Notes: generated by a model not told the origin, from the letters alone. DNA of 64,000 bases from Flammeovirgaceae bacterium UBA6059 (GCA_002435755.1 DIYH01000002.1:474764-538763); one strand, 5' to 3'; shown: positions 45,412 through 55,621, numbered from the stretch's first letter. Translations and numbers: made by a program.

Positions 45412-47304
45412 TTAATTTGAATTGAGCTCTACACTTCGCTTAATGAAGTTGGTAAGCTTAGCTCCTTTCAGCATATTCTGCGATAGCAGGGCCAGGTCGT
45501 ATGCCTGGCTTGCCAGCTTTGTCTTATCTTCTTCGCCTTCGGCGTTGATGATACTTTGTATCATCTTGTGGTTGGCGTTGACGGTTACGGTCAGCATTTC
45601 CGGCATATTTCCCATCATAAATGGGCTGCCACCACCGGTCTTGGCCATATCGTTCATGCGACGCATAAATTCTGGTAGTGTGATGACCACAGGCAACTCA
45701 TCAGGTGATAGTGACTCAACACTCACACTTGCGTTCTTATCATTGATCGCTGTATCGAACACGCCTTTGACATCCTCCTTCTCCTTATCAGAAAGGACAG
45801 ATTCCTTAGTTTCTCCTTTGTCAATCAGTTTATCAAGGATGTCGGCATCTACGCGCTTGAAAGTGGTCTTTTCAAGCTTCTGCTCCATGTGGTTAATGAA
45901 GTGGCTATCGAGAACACCGTCCATCTTCAGCACATCATAGCTACGACTTTGGGCAGCTTCAATAAAGCCATGTTCTTTGTCAGCGTCTGATGTGTATAGC
46001 CAAACGGCTGTTTTGTCCTTATCTGTCTGGTTATCTTTGACTTTGTCTTTGTACTCATCAAGAGTGTAGAATTCACCTTTGGTGTTTTCAACAAGCGCAT
46101 AGTCTTTGGCCTTCTCATAAAACTTCTCCTCGCTGATCATACCGTACTTGATGAACATACCTATGTCTGCCCATTTTTGCTGGTAAGAATCACGTTCTTT
46201 CTTGAAGAGCTCTCCCAATTTATCAGCCACTTTTTTGGTGATATAGGTGTTGATCTTCTTGACGTTGGAGTCGGACTGGAGGTAACTCCTTGATACGTTG
46301 AGAGGGATATCCGGTGAGTCAATTACACCATGAAGTAGCATTAGGAATTCGGGTACGATATCCTTCACCTCATCTGTGATGAATACCTGACGAGAGTAAA
46401 GCTGAATCTTATTCTTCTGCAACTCAAAGTCGTTCTTCACTTTTGGGAAGTAGAGGATACCTGTTAGGTTAAATGGATAATCGACGTTGAGATGTATCCA
46501 GAATAATGGGTCCTCAGAGAATGGATAAAGCTCTTTGTAGAAGGCTAAGTAGTCTTCATCCTTTAAGTCAGTTGGTGACTTGGTCCATAGTGGAGTGGTA
46601 TTGTTGATGATGTTGTCCACCTTGATGGTCTTCCACTTCTTGTTGCCATCCTTGTCTTCACCATCTTCTACACTCTTGTCTTTCTGGCCAAATCGAATTT
46701 GTACAGGGAGGAATTTGCTGTACTTGTCGAGGATACCCTGTATCCTGGAGTCCTCAAGAAACTCCTCCGAGTCATCAGCAATGTGGAGAATGATCTCAGT
46801 ACCGCGCTCTTTCTTCTTGGTGGGTGAGATCTCAAATTCTGTTTCACCATCACAAACCCACTTGGCGGCTTCTGCACCTTCCTTATGGGACAGGGTGATG
46901 ATCTCAACTTTCTTGGCCACCATGAAAGCAGAGTAGAAACCAAGACCAAAGTGGCCGATGATCTGCTGGTCTTCCCCTTTGTCTTTGTATTGCTCTAAGA
47001 ACTCAGTAGCTCCAGAGAAGGCAATTTGGTTGATGTACTTTTTGATCTCATCAGCGGTCATGCCAATACCGCGATCTGTCACGGTGATGGTCTTTTTCTT
47101 CTTATTGACAGTGATGTCAACGGTAGTTTCACCAAGTTCACCTTGGAACTCTCCCAGGGAAGCAAGACGCTTGACCTTTTGAGTAGCATCTACAGCATTG
47201 GAGACGAGTTCTCGAAGGAAGATCTCGTGATCGGAGTAAAGGAATTTTTTAATAATTGGAAAGATGTTCTCCGTGTGTATGGAGATGGTACCTTTTTCTT
47301 TCAT
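45412..47304 (-). CDS. htpG: Hsp90-family chaperone HtpG
   Basis: 630 residues. N-terminal GHKL ATPase (NAVDATQKV, DRGIGMTADEI, IGHFGLGFYSAFMVA), middle domain (SRSYLQSDSNV), C-terminal dimerisation domain, no linker tail of the eukaryotic type. Folds and remodels client proteins, heat-induced in many bacteria. Monocistronic, with its own terminator; no sigma-32 type promoter is obvious upstream. Confidence 0.98.
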   Translation of the reverse strand: MKEKGTISIHTENIFPIIKKFLYSDHEIFLRELVSNAVDATQKVKRLASLGEFQGELGETTVDITVNKKKKTITVTDRGIGMTADEIKKYINQIAFSGATEFLEQYKDKGEDQQIIGHFGLGFYSAFMVAKKVEIITLSHKEGAEAAKWVCDGETEFEISPTKKKERGTEIILHIADDSEEFLEDSRIQGILDKYSKFLPVQIRFGQKDKSVEDGEDKDGNKKWKTIKVDNIINNTTPLWTKSPTDLKDEDYLAFYKELYPFSEDPLFWIHLNVDYPFNLTGILYFPKVKNDFELQKNKIQLYSRQVFITDEVKDIVPEFLMLLHGVIDSPDIPLNVSRSYLQSDSNVKKINTYITKKVADKLGELFKKERDSYQQKWADIGMFIKYGMISEEKFYEKAKDYALVENTKGEFYTLDEYKDKVKDNQTDKDKTAVWLYTSDADKEHGFIEAAQSRSYDVLKMDGVLDSHFINHMEQKLEKTTFKRVDADILDKLIDKGETKESVLSDKEKEDVKGVFDTAINDKNASVSVESLSPDELPVVITLPEFMRRMNDMAKTGGGSPFMMGNMPEMLTVTVNANHKMIQSIINAEGEEDKTKLASQAYDLALLSQNMLKGAKLTNFIKRSVELNSN

Positions 47305-47410
47305 ATCAATTGGTTTTTTTAGGATCTACGTTTTGCCGCCAAACAGCAAAACACGTTCCATGGATTAAATAATGACAGGATGTCAGGAAACTCGTGAAGA
47401 ATTGACAGCT

Positions 47411-47902
47411 CTACCTGATTCGGTCTGACTCTCTCACTAGTCTTTCGTCTTTTCTGATAAAGCGGTTGGCTAGAGAGTTGAATAAAAGTGCCACCATACC
47501 GAGGTAGAAGCCAAACAGATATTGCCCTTGCTGACCTACTGCAAGCATTTTCTCTGCTTTCAAAATAAAGTAGAAGCTTGTGCCAACAACACCGGCCATA
47601 AGCAATGAGTTGAGTGCGCCTAATTTGATCTGTCTAAGTCGGTCCTGGTATTGGAATATCGAAAATAGCGCTACACCGGCAGCTAGGATGGCAAGGATCG
47701 ATATAGCTATAGTACTCTTCTCCGAAATCAATGTGCGTTCTCCACTTGTGACATCATAGCTCTCATACACTAGTTGAAAGGCATTGATAGTAACCACCTC
47801 ATAGACCTCACCGTCTACTTTCTGCCAAAGAGGGAAGAAAAGATACACGACCATGCAAGCCGCCACCAGAAACAAGAAAATAGATTGAATGCGCTGTATC
47901 AT
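47411..47902 (-). CDS. DUF4293 membrane protein
   Basis: 163 residues with four helices (about 6-25, 68-85, 99-116, 130-148). The MIQRIQSIFLFLVA start and FGFYLGMVALLFNSLANRFI segment match the DUF4293 family, restricted to Bacteroidota as far as I know. Function unknown. It is divergent from truA. Confidence 0.88.
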   Translation of the reverse strand: MIQRIQSIFLFLVAACMVVYLFFPLWQKVDGEVYEVVTINAFQLVYESYDVTSGERTLISEKSTIAISILAILAAGVALFSIFQYQDRLRQIKLGALNSLLMAGVVGTSFYFILKAEKMLAVGQQGQYLFGFYLGMVALLFNSLANRFIRKDERLVRESDRIR

Positions 47903-47989
47903 AACTCCCCAAATTTTGCCGCAAAGTAAGTTGATATCAGTCTCTTATCCAATGTGCTACCCTCGCTGAGATGATACCTTCGATTCTAC

Positions 47990-47997
47990 TACTTTTG
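47990..47997 (+). promoter_or_regulatory. Possible -7 box (TACTTTTG) of truA
   Basis: TACTTTTG matches TAnnTTTG, but it ends 7 bases before the ATG at 48005 and no TTG lies at 19-20 bases upstream, so a leaderless transcript from a weak promoter is the best reading. Confidence 0.35.
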
Positions 47998-48004
47998 CAA
48001 TTTC

Positions 48005-48748
48005 ATGCGCTACTTTCTGGACATATCCTATATGGGAACTGCTTATCACGGCTGGCAATTGCAGCAAAATGCCAACTCCGTCCAGGCTGAAGTGAATAAG
48101 GCTTTGAGCACCTACATGCGATCTGATCTCAATGTGGTGGGAAGTGGTCGTACAGATACAGGTGTACATGCAAAACAACAGATGGTACACTTCGATACAT
48201 CCAAAACGCTTGATCCATCACAAGCCATTTTTAAACTCAATGCACTGCTACCCAAAGATATTAGTGTGAATGAACTAAGCCTAGTAAAGCCTGATGTGCA
48301 TGCAAGATTCGATGCGGTAAAGAGGAGCTATGAGTACCACATGCATCTTAAAAAAAGCCCGTTTCTCGAAAACCTTTCCTGTTACTACCCACATCAAGCC
48401 AATATGGAACTCATGAACCATGCAGCACAGCTTTTGCTTGGCAGACAAAACTTTCAATGCTTCAGCAAGGTTAAGACGAATGTCAACAACTATGATTGTG
48501 ACATTAAGACCGCTCAATGGGTTTTGCAGAACGAAAAGTTAGTCTTTCACGTTAGTGCCGATAGGTTTTTGAGAGGTATGGTGCGTGCAATAGTAGGAAC
48601 TTTACTGGCAGTAGGTGAAGGCAAGATGAGTATCGAACATTTTCAAAAGGTACTAGCGTCAAAAGACCGGAGAGAAGCTGGTCGCGCGGTACCAGCACAT
48701 GGCCTTTACTTGACTGAAGTGTTATACCCTCAAGAGATATATAGCTAA
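48005..48748 (+). CDS. truA: tRNA pseudouridine38-40 synthase
   Basis: 247 residues. The catalytic Asp lies in VVGSGRTDTGVHAKQQ; the C-terminal half contains RFLRGMVRAIVGTLLAVG. It isomerises uridines 38-40 in the tRNA anticodon stem. The ABC exporter gene follows 14 bases later and could be co-transcribed. Confidence 0.97.
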   Translation: MRYFLDISYMGTAYHGWQLQQNANSVQAEVNKALSTYMRSDLNVVGSGRTDTGVHAKQQMVHFDTSKTLDPSQAIFKLNALLPKDISVNELSLVKPDVHARFDAVKRSYEYHMHLKKSPFLENLSCYYPHQANMELMNHAAQLLLGRQNFQCFSKVKTNVNNYDCDIKTAQWVLQNEKLVFHVSADRFLRGMVRAIVGTLLAVGEGKMSIEHFQKVLASKDRREAGRAVPAHGLYLTEVLYPQEIYS

Positions 48749-48762
48749 ACAAACCAACCGAT

Positions 48763-50523
48763 TTGGCCAAAGAAGAAATTAGTGGAAACGTACTTGATCT
48801 GAACGTCCTCAAGCGACTTTTCAAGTTTGTCAAGCCCTACCAGGGATATTTTTACTTTCTGGTTTTCCTGACAGTGGCTCTAGCACTGCTTGTACCCGCT
48901 CGCCCATATCTGATTCAAGTTACTATTGATGAATATGTAGGCATTAAAGACTACAATGGCCTGGTCTCAATGATCTTGTTGTTGGTTGGCCTTCTCATAT
49001 TGCAGGCGATTGTCCAGTATCTACACACATATTTTTCAGGGTGGCTTGGTCAGCACATTATTCGTGATATACGCATCAAGCTGTTTCGTCATATTGAGCA
49101 ACTGAGGCTACAATTCTTCGATAAGACACCTATCGGAAGGCTGGTAACACGCAACATTTCAGATGTTGAGACATTATCGGATGTTTTCAGCCAGGGCTTG
49201 GCAGCCATGGTGGGAGATATCCTGCAACTGGTGGTTATTCTGGCCGTGATGTTTTACACCAACTGGAAACTAACGCTTGTAAGCCTATCTACACTTCCCC
49301 TACTCATTCTAAGTACTTATGTATTCAAGGAGAAGATAAAAATTGCATTCAACGAAGTGCGTAATGCTGTTTCGAATCTTAACTCCTTCGTACAGGAGCA
49401 CATCACCGGAATGAATATCATCCAGATATTCAATAGTGAAGAACGGGAATACGAGAAGTTCAAAGAAATCAACAAGGAACACAAAAGAGCTAACCTCAAA
49501 TCAGTTCTGTATTACTCAGTCTACTATCCCGTGGCAGAAGTGATCCAGGCAGCTGGTATCGGCCTTGTGGTGTGGTATGGGGCCGGTCAGGTTATTCAGC
49601 AAGAGGTGACCATGGGTATTCTGATTGCATTTATTATGTATATCCAGATGTTTTTCCGCCCTATCAGAATGATTGCCGATAGGTTCAATACACTGCAAAT
49701 GGGTATCGTGAGTTCCAACCGCATTTTTTCACTTTTGGACAGCAAAGAGCATATTGCAGACAATGGCACATTCGCGCCTGATGTGATCAAAGGCGATGTG
49801 AAGTTCGACAAAGTATGGTTCGCCTATGTGGATGATGAATATGTATTGAAGGATATCTCTTTTGATGTGAAACCTGGACAAACAGTAGCACTTGTAGGAG
49901 CGACTGGTGCTGGTAAGTCTTCGGTGATCAATCTGCTCAGCAGGTTTTATGAGATCAGGGAAGGTGCGATCACTATGGATGGCATTGATGTACGCGAGTA
50001 TGATCTTTCTGCACTTAGAAAGCAGATCGGCGTAGTACTACAAGATGTCTTCCTTTTTTCGGATACGATAGCTAATAACATTACTCTGGGTAACCCTGAA
50101 ATATCACGAAGTAGGGTAATGGAAGCTGCTGAGCTTGTAGGTGCCGCGGAGTTTATCAACCGCCTACCTGGAAAACTGGACTATAATGTGATGGAGCGTG
50201 GGTCAACATTATCGGTAGGTCAGCGTCAATTGATCTCTTTTGTTCGAGCCATGGTCTATGATCCGAAGATCATTGTATTAGACGAGGCAACTTCCTCGGT
50301 AGATACTGAAACGGAAGAGTTAATCCAGGCAGCCATAAGCAAATTAATGGTGGGGCGCACCTCGATCGTTATAGCACACCGTTTGTCTACCATTCAGAAA
50401 GCAGATAAGATCATCGTACTTGACAAAGGTGAGATTGTGGAGTCCGGTTCACACGAAGAGTTATTGATAAGAGAAGGTTACTATGCCCAACTTCACCGTA
50501 TGCAGTATAAAGAGGTAGTTTAA
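48763..50523 (+). CDS. ABC exporter half (MsbA/TM288-like), consensus ATPase site
   Basis: 586 residues, TTG start (MAKEEISG) used because no ATG fits. N-terminal six-helix exporter domain (about 20-310), then NBD with Walker A GATGAGKSS, signature LSVGQRQLISF and Walker B IVLDEATSSVD with catalytic Glu. The LSVGQ in place of LSGGQ is typical of the consensus half of heterodimeric exporters. Its likely partner is the convergent gene at 51088-52875, which has the complementary degenerate features. Confidence 0.93.
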   Translation: MAKEEISGNVLDLNVLKRLFKFVKPYQGYFYFLVFLTVALALLVPARPYLIQVTIDEYVGIKDYNGLVSMILLLVGLLILQAIVQYLHTYFSGWLGQHIIRDIRIKLFRHIEQLRLQFFDKTPIGRLVTRNISDVETLSDVFSQGLAAMVGDILQLVVILAVMFYTNWKLTLVSLSTLPLLILSTYVFKEKIKIAFNEVRNAVSNLNSFVQEHITGMNIIQIFNSEEREYEKFKEINKEHKRANLKSVLYYSVYYPVAEVIQAAGIGLVVWYGAGQVIQQEVTMGILIAFIMYIQMFFRPIRMIADRFNTLQMGIVSSNRIFSLLDSKEHIADNGTFAPDVIKGDVKFDKVWFAYVDDEYVLKDISFDVKPGQTVALVGATGAGKSSVINLLSRFYEIREGAITMDGIDVREYDLSALRKQIGVVLQDVFLFSDTIANNITLGNPEISRSRVMEAAELVGAAEFINRLPGKLDYNVMERGSTLSVGQRQLISFVRAMVYDPKIIVLDEATSSVDTETEELIQAAISKLMVGRTSIVIAHRLSTIQKADKIIVLDKGEIVESGSHEELLIREGYYAQLHRMQYKEVV

Positions 50524-50528
50524 CGCTC

Positions 50529-51065
50529 ATGCGCAACGTCTGGCTAACTTATGTCTACTATGGGATCACAGCTGTATCTATAGTTGTGGTCATCCTATCG
50601 GTAAAATATCTGTTGGGTGGATATGACAAGGTCAGTATCGTATCATCAGAAGCTATCGACTATGTGATCGCGGGCAAGTACATCGATGATTGGTCCGATG
50701 AGGAGAAGCAAGCTTTTGAACAAGAGTTGAATGACCGCCTGGTTGACGGTAAGATGAGAGGTAAAATGATTGAGGTCCTCTTTTTCTCTGATTCACTTGA
50801 TAAGGCCGTTCCAACCGAATTTATGGGCATTGCCATGCAGGGGAGTATTGTTACGATTCCATCGGGTTACAAGGTAGTGGACATCTATGAACCTGAGGCA
50901 TTGGAGGTTTTACTCACCATGCACCGCTGGGTACGACCGTCATATCAGGACTTGAGAAACCAGATGGAAGATAAATCGAAAGAAGAAGGCAAAAACCTCG
51001 ATGAGCGATTACTCCTATTCAGTGGCCAAAATGACTCTTTGACTGTCATAGCCGGGATACGATAA
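50529..51065 (+). CDS. Single-helix membrane protein, unknown
   Basis: 178 residues with one N-terminal helix (about 9-28) and a soluble acidic domain after it (EEKQAFEQELNDRLVDGK, EDKSKEEGKNLDERL). No family recognised. It starts 5 bases after the ABC half-exporter stop and is therefore probably coupled to it; it may be an accessory periplasmic or cytoplasmic domain of the exporter. Convergent with the other half. Confidence 0.65.
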   Translation: MRNVWLTYVYYGITAVSIVVVILSVKYLLGGYDKVSIVSSEAIDYVIAGKYIDDWSDEEKQAFEQELNDRLVDGKMRGKMIEVLFFSDSLDKAVPTEFMGIAMQGSIVTIPSGYKVVDIYEPEALEVLLTMHRWVRPSYQDLRNQMEDKSKEEGKNLDERLLLFSGQNDSLTVIAGIR

Positions 51066-51087
51066 AGGCAATTTTGACCAATCAAGA

Positions 51088-52875
51088 CTATTCTTCGATC
51101 TCTTCAGCTTTCAACTGCTTGTCGAAGAGCTCTTTATACACTCCGTTTTGAGCAAGAAGAGATTCGTTGGTGCCAGACTCTACGACTTCTCCGTCATCCA
51201 GTACTATGATCTTGTCAGCCAATTTAGCTGAAGATACTCGGTGTGAAATGATCACGGAAGTTCTTCCTTGCATGATCTTTTTCATACTGTTCAGTATAGT
51301 ATTCTCGGTCTTGGTATCAACAGCTGATAGGCTATCGTCCAGGATCAGGATTTTCGGATTTCTGGCAATGGCCCTGGCTATTGAAAGTCGCTGCTTTTGT
51401 CCTCCTGATAATGTAATGCCTCTCTCACCAAGAGTGGTTTCAAAGCCCTTTGGAAAATCAACAATATTGTCATAGAGGTCAGCGTCTTTGGCTGCCTGGA
51501 AGATGGCTTCTTCGCTGATTTCGGTAGCTCCAAAGGCTATGTTTCGGCTAATAGAATCAGAGAATAGAAACACGTCTTGCGGCACATAGCCAATCTGGCT
51601 TCTTACACTATCGATAGAATATTTGTCGATTGGTGTGTCGTCGATCTGTATCTGACCATCGGTACTATCGTAAAGTCTGCAAATAAGATTGGCAATCGTG
51701 CTCTTACCAGAGCCAGTGGTACCAATGATCGCAATTGACTCACCCGGATTGACTTCAAAAGACACACGACGTAACGCTTTGATACCTGAATCAGGATAGG
51801 TAAAGCTGACATTTTCAAAAGAGATAGATCCCTCTATCTCTTTGTCCAGATTTTGCTCTGAGACTATGTCAGTTTTGGTCAGCAAGAACTCATTGACACG
51901 GCGTTGTGATGCTGCAGCTCTCTGAATGATACTGGATATCCAACCTAGTGAAGTCACTGGCCATGTGAGCATATTGACATAAATGATGAATTCAGCGATG
52001 TTACCAGTACTAATCGTCCCGTTGAACACCTCAATAGAACCAATGTACACTGTGAGAATGACGCTCAGGCCGATCAGTCCCATAATGAGGGGAAAGAAAA
52101 GAGCATTCACGAACTCAAGTCTCAGTGACTTATGCTTATAGTCGTTACTGGCCTTCTCGAAGTTTTGACTGAAGTCAATTTCTCTTACAAACGCCTTGAT
52201 CACCCGGATACCTGAGAATGTCTCCTGTACAAAAGTGCTGAGGTCGGATAGTGATTTTTGGATCTCTTCTGAGCGTTTGTTGATGATATTGTTGACGAAG
52301 TATATACTCAATGACAAGATTGGAAGCGGGATAAGCGAGTAAAGCGTCAACCTTGGATTGATGTAATACATGAAAGGGATCACCATCAGGAAAAGTGTCA
52401 GTAAGTTTATCCCGTACATGATGGCAGGTCCAAGATACATTCTCACCCTACTGACATCTTCAGAAATACGGTTCATAAGGTCACCGGTATTATTTCTTCG
52501 GTAGAAGCTCAACGGGAGTGTTTGGTAATGAAAGTAAACCTCGTTCTTTAAGTCATACTCAATATGACGAGACATCACTATGATAGTCTGTCTCACCAGG
52601 AATAGAAAAGCACCACGCAACAATGCAGCGAGCAAAATGATCACCCCCGCAATAAGAATACTAGAGGCAAAAATGCCATAAGACTCGGACTGAATGCCAA
52701 ACCCATCAAACAGTGAGTACACCTCATAACTACGCTGAAGCAAGTCAAAAGACTGCCGAACGATCACTGCGGGTACTATGCCGAAGAAGTTCGAGATAAT
52801 GATGAAGATCGTACCGAGAATCAAGTGGTATTTGTACTTGAACAGGTACTTATTGAGGTAGGCTAAGTCTTTCAC
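51088..52875 (-). CDS. ABC exporter half (TM287-like), degenerate Walker B
   Basis: 595 residues. Six-helix exporter domain (about 15-320) and NBD with Walker A GTTGSGKST and consensus signature LSGGQKQRLSI, but Walker B LILDDSLSAVD has Asp in place of the catalytic Glu. This is the mark of the degenerate half in BmrC/BmrD or TM287/TM288-type heterodimers. The other half is convergent, 23 bases beyond the intervening small gene. Predicted substrate: lipid or drug-like molecule, unknown. Confidence 0.93.
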   Translation of the reverse strand: MKDLAYLNKYLFKYKYHLILGTIFIIISNFFGIVPAVIVRQSFDLLQRSYEVYSLFDGFGIQSESYGIFASSILIAGVIILLAALLRGAFLFLVRQTIIVMSRHIEYDLKNEVYFHYQTLPLSFYRRNNTGDLMNRISEDVSRVRMYLGPAIMYGINLLTLFLMVIPFMYYINPRLTLYSLIPLPILSLSIYFVNNIINKRSEEIQKSLSDLSTFVQETFSGIRVIKAFVREIDFSQNFEKASNDYKHKSLRLEFVNALFFPLIMGLIGLSVILTVYIGSIEVFNGTISTGNIAEFIIYVNMLTWPVTSLGWISSIIQRAAASQRRVNEFLLTKTDIVSEQNLDKEIEGSISFENVSFTYPDSGIKALRRVSFEVNPGESIAIIGTTGSGKSTIANLICRLYDSTDGQIQIDDTPIDKYSIDSVRSQIGYVPQDVFLFSDSISRNIAFGATEISEEAIFQAAKDADLYDNIVDFPKGFETTLGERGITLSGGQKQRLSIARAIARNPKILILDDSLSAVDTKTENTILNSMKKIMQGRTSVIISHRVSSAKLADKIIVLDDGEVVESGTNESLLAQNGVYKELFDKQLKAEEIEE

Positions 52876-52927
52876 TGCTCTTCTAAACGACCCAATTTTT
52901 AAATAGTTATTAAAGAATAAGCCATCA

Positions 52928-52958
52928 TTGACGTGCTCTCAAAAATGGACTAACTTTG
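52928..52958 (+). promoter_or_regulatory. Promoter of the leucine dehydrogenase gene
   Basis: TTG at 52928-52930, 20-base spacer, TAACTTTG at 52951-52958, matching the Bacteroidota promoter form. ATG at 52993 follows 34 bases later. Confidence 0.78.
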
Positions 52959-52992
52959 CGTCTTTTTAGCCCAAATAACAACATTTACACCA

Positions 52993-54093
52993 ATGGCCAT
53001 ATCTGCACTTAAGCAATTAGAAAGTCAGTCAGTGTTCGCTCAGGCTGAGTTGATGGATCATGAGCAAGTCGTCTTTTGTCACGACAAATCACTTGGTCTC
53101 AAGGCCATTATTGCTATTCATAATACTGTATTGGGTCCTGCTATGGGTGGAACCCGTATGTGGCATTATGCTGATGAGGCTTCCGCAGTGACGGATGCCC
53201 TGAGATTGTCCAGGGGCATGACATTCAAGTCAGCAATAGCTGGTCTTAATATTGGAGGAGGTAAAGCGGTCATCATAGGAGATGCTAAGAAAATTAAAAA
53301 TGAGGCGCTAATGCGACGCTTTGGACGCTTTGTAGATAGCCTAGGAGGTAGATATTGGACCGCAGAAGATGTCAATATGACCACTCAGGATATGGAGTGG
53401 ATTCATATGGAGACTCCCTATGTAACAGGCATACCAGAGAGTATGGGAGGTTCTGGTGATCCATCTCCGGTTACAGCATATGGCGTCTATGTGGGAATGA
53501 AGTCTGCAGCTAAGCGAGTTTACGGTAGTGACTCCTTGGCAGGGAAAAAAGTGGTAGTCCAGGGAGTAGGCAATGTAGGCCGATATCTTGTAGAGAATCT
53601 TGTCAAAGAAGGAGCAAAGGTCTTTGTGACCGACATCAATGAGGTCAAGGTGGACCAACTCGTGCAAAAGCATGGCGTTACACCTATCGGAATGTCAGAT
53701 GTTTACTCATTTGATATGGATATTTATGCCCCATGTGCGCTTGGTGCTACGCTCAATGATGAAACTATTGGTCAGCTCAACTGTGCGATAGTTGCTGGAG
53801 GCGCCAATAATCAACTTGCAGATGAGGAGTTACATGGTCAAATGCTTGTGGATAGAGGGATTCTATATGCTCCTGATTTTTTGATTAACGGCGGTGGCAT
53901 TGTTAATGTCTACTATGAGCACACCGGCAACTATAACCGCCAAAAGGTGATGGAGCAGACAGAACGGATTTACGATACCTGTCAGGCAGTATGGGACCAG
54001 GCAGTGACTGAGAGTATTGCACCCCAGGCCTCAGCTATGAAGCTTGCCTTACAAAGAATAAATGATATTGGGAAAGTGAAGCTGCCTTACTGA
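52993..54093 (+). CDS. Leucine/branched-chain amino acid dehydrogenase
   Basis: 366 residues of the Glu/Leu/Phe/Val dehydrogenase family. The catalytic Lys region is SAIAGLNIGGGKAVI, the substrate side has GGRYWTAEDVNMTTQDMEWI, and the NAD site is VVQGVGNVGRYLVE. Reversibly deaminates branched-chain amino acids to 2-oxo acids. The Gly-rich and length features fit leucine dehydrogenase better than glutamate dehydrogenase. Its own promoter is clear; nusB starts 35 bases after the stop. Confidence 0.9.
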   Translation: MAISALKQLESQSVFAQAELMDHEQVVFCHDKSLGLKAIIAIHNTVLGPAMGGTRMWHYADEASAVTDALRLSRGMTFKSAIAGLNIGGGKAVIIGDAKKIKNEALMRRFGRFVDSLGGRYWTAEDVNMTTQDMEWIHMETPYVTGIPESMGGSGDPSPVTAYGVYVGMKSAAKRVYGSDSLAGKKVVVQGVGNVGRYLVENLVKEGAKVFVTDINEVKVDQLVQKHGVTPIGMSDVYSFDMDIYAPCALGATLNDETIGQLNCAIVAGGANNQLADEELHGQMLVDRGILYAPDFLINGGGIVNVYYEHTGNYNRQKVMEQTERIYDTCQAVWDQAVTESIAPQASAMKLALQRINDIGKVKLPY

Positions 54094-54128
54094 TATTTGC
54101 GGCCAGTTTCAATTCGTTCTTTACAACT

Positions 54129-55310
54129 ATGCTCAACCGCAGGATACTCCGAGTCAAAGCTATGCAGGCTGTTTATGCCTTCAATCAGGCCAAAGAGGCA
54201 GGTAGAAACGTTATCCTGGAGGAAGTAAAAAGCAAGTTTAACCCCGACCTCAACTCTATGGAAGTGCAGCCTACAGAGGACGAGGTTGCTTACAACAAAA
54301 AATTGGCCCAAAAGTACTTCAATACTCTTTTGACTAAAGACCAATGGGAGTTTGAAGCGGATACTACGGAAAATATTAAAACTTCTGTCACAGAAGGTAT
54401 TGAGGCTTACCACAAAGGAACCAAGAAAGATCAGCAGCATTTCAAAAAACTGATGGTCAGAGAAGTAGAAGAAATCTACAACAGGTTTCTCAAGCTACTC
54501 ATGCTACCTGGGGCTTTTGCCCACCAAAATGCTCTTGAGAAAGAGAAGCATGCTAACAGGACTGTCAAGCAAGCAGTGACTTTTGGTAGATATAATATTT
54601 CCGAGAACAGGATCATTGCGGATTTGGCAGGAGATAAGGGGCTGGAGGCTTTGTTATTGAAGCGCAACATCAACTGGGCCCAGGAAGAGAGTCAGGTGAA
54701 GCAGTGGTATCGGTCCATCCTAAAGGATGACGAAGAGTATCTGAATTATAGTAGCAAAAAGACGACCTCCCTAGATGAGGACGTTGAGTTTGTGAACTAC
54801 CTGTACAGACAGATCATCTTCAAAAATGAAGAGCTTGACCAATTCTTCGAGCTTTGGGATATCAACTGGTCCGAAGATCGTGATATCATAAGAAGCCTGG
54901 TCAAAAAGACACTAAAATCCTACACCCCAGAAAATGACTCCAAATTCACGGTGCTGGAGCTCTCTATCAATTGGGAAGAGGATAAACAATACTTTGAAGA
55001 CCTTTACAGTTTCACCATCGATAATGCCGATAAATATGACAAGATATTGGCAGAGAAGAGTAAAAACTGGGATATCGACAGGATCAGTATGACGGACAAG
55101 ATCATCATTGAAATGGCTCTTGCTGAAATGATTAATTTCCCTAGCATTCCGGTGAAAGTGTCCATCAATGAGTATATTGAATTATCCAAGAACTACAGTA
55201 CTCCAAAGTCAAAGCAATTTGTGAATGGCGTATTGGACGTGCTCGCAACCGAATTGCAGAAATCCGGTATAATAAGAAAGAGTGGTAGAGGTTTAATAGA
55301 CAATCGATAA
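54129..55310 (+). CDS. nusB: Transcription antitermination factor NusB, long form
   Basis: 393 residues against about 140 for E. coli NusB. The NusB fold is at the C-terminus (about 280-385: WDIDRISMTDKIIIEMALAEM, KVSINEYIELSKNYSTPKSKQFVNGVLDVL); the N-terminal extension resembles a second helical domain. Bacteroidota NusB proteins are typically long like this. Binds boxA with NusE for rRNA antitermination. The following genes (ytxH, DUF1573, yajC, ybbR, coaE) form a syntenic run. Confidence 0.92.
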   Translation: MLNRRILRVKAMQAVYAFNQAKEAGRNVILEEVKSKFNPDLNSMEVQPTEDEVAYNKKLAQKYFNTLLTKDQWEFEADTTENIKTSVTEGIEAYHKGTKKDQQHFKKLMVREVEEIYNRFLKLLMLPGAFAHQNALEKEKHANRTVKQAVTFGRYNISENRIIADLAGDKGLEALLLKRNINWAQEESQVKQWYRSILKDDEEYLNYSSKKTTSLDEDVEFVNYLYRQIIFKNEELDQFFELWDINWSEDRDIIRSLVKKTLKSYTPENDSKFTVLELSINWEEDKQYFEDLYSFTIDNADKYDKILAEKSKNWDIDRISMTDKIIIEMALAEMINFPSIPVKVSINEYIELSKNYSTPKSKQFVNGVLDVLATELQKSGIIRKSGRGLIDNR

Positions 55311-55321
55311 CATCTAGTGTT

Positions 55322-55621
55322 ATGAGTAACAATTCATCAAATTCATTTTTAGCATTTTTGATCGGATCGATCACAGGTGCGGTATTAGGTATACTATTTG
55401 CCCCTGATAAGGGGATCAACACGAGAGACAGGCTGTCTTACAGACTGGACAAGTACAAAGGAAAGCTGGAAGAGATCGTTGAGGATCTGGTAGAAGGGAA
55501 GGATAAAGTAGAAAGTGAGGCCAAGCAGGAAGGTGAGAAGATCATCAGTGATGCTAAGGAGAAGGCTGAGCGGCTTCTTGATGATGTGAACGGTCTGCTT
55601 AACCAAATCCAGAGCAAATAA
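55322..55621 (+). CDS. YtxH-like membrane-associated protein
   Basis: 99 residues. N-terminal glycine-rich helix (FLAFLIGSITGAVLGILFAPDKG) followed by a long charged coiled coil with many Lys-Glu pairs. This is the YtxH (GvpP-like) family, of unknown function. It lies 11 bases after nusB. Confidence 0.85.
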   Translation: MSNNSSNSFLAFLIGSITGAVLGILFAPDKGINTRDRLSYRLDKYKGKLEEIVEDLVEGKDKVESEAKQEGEKIISDAKEKAERLLDDVNGLLNQIQSK

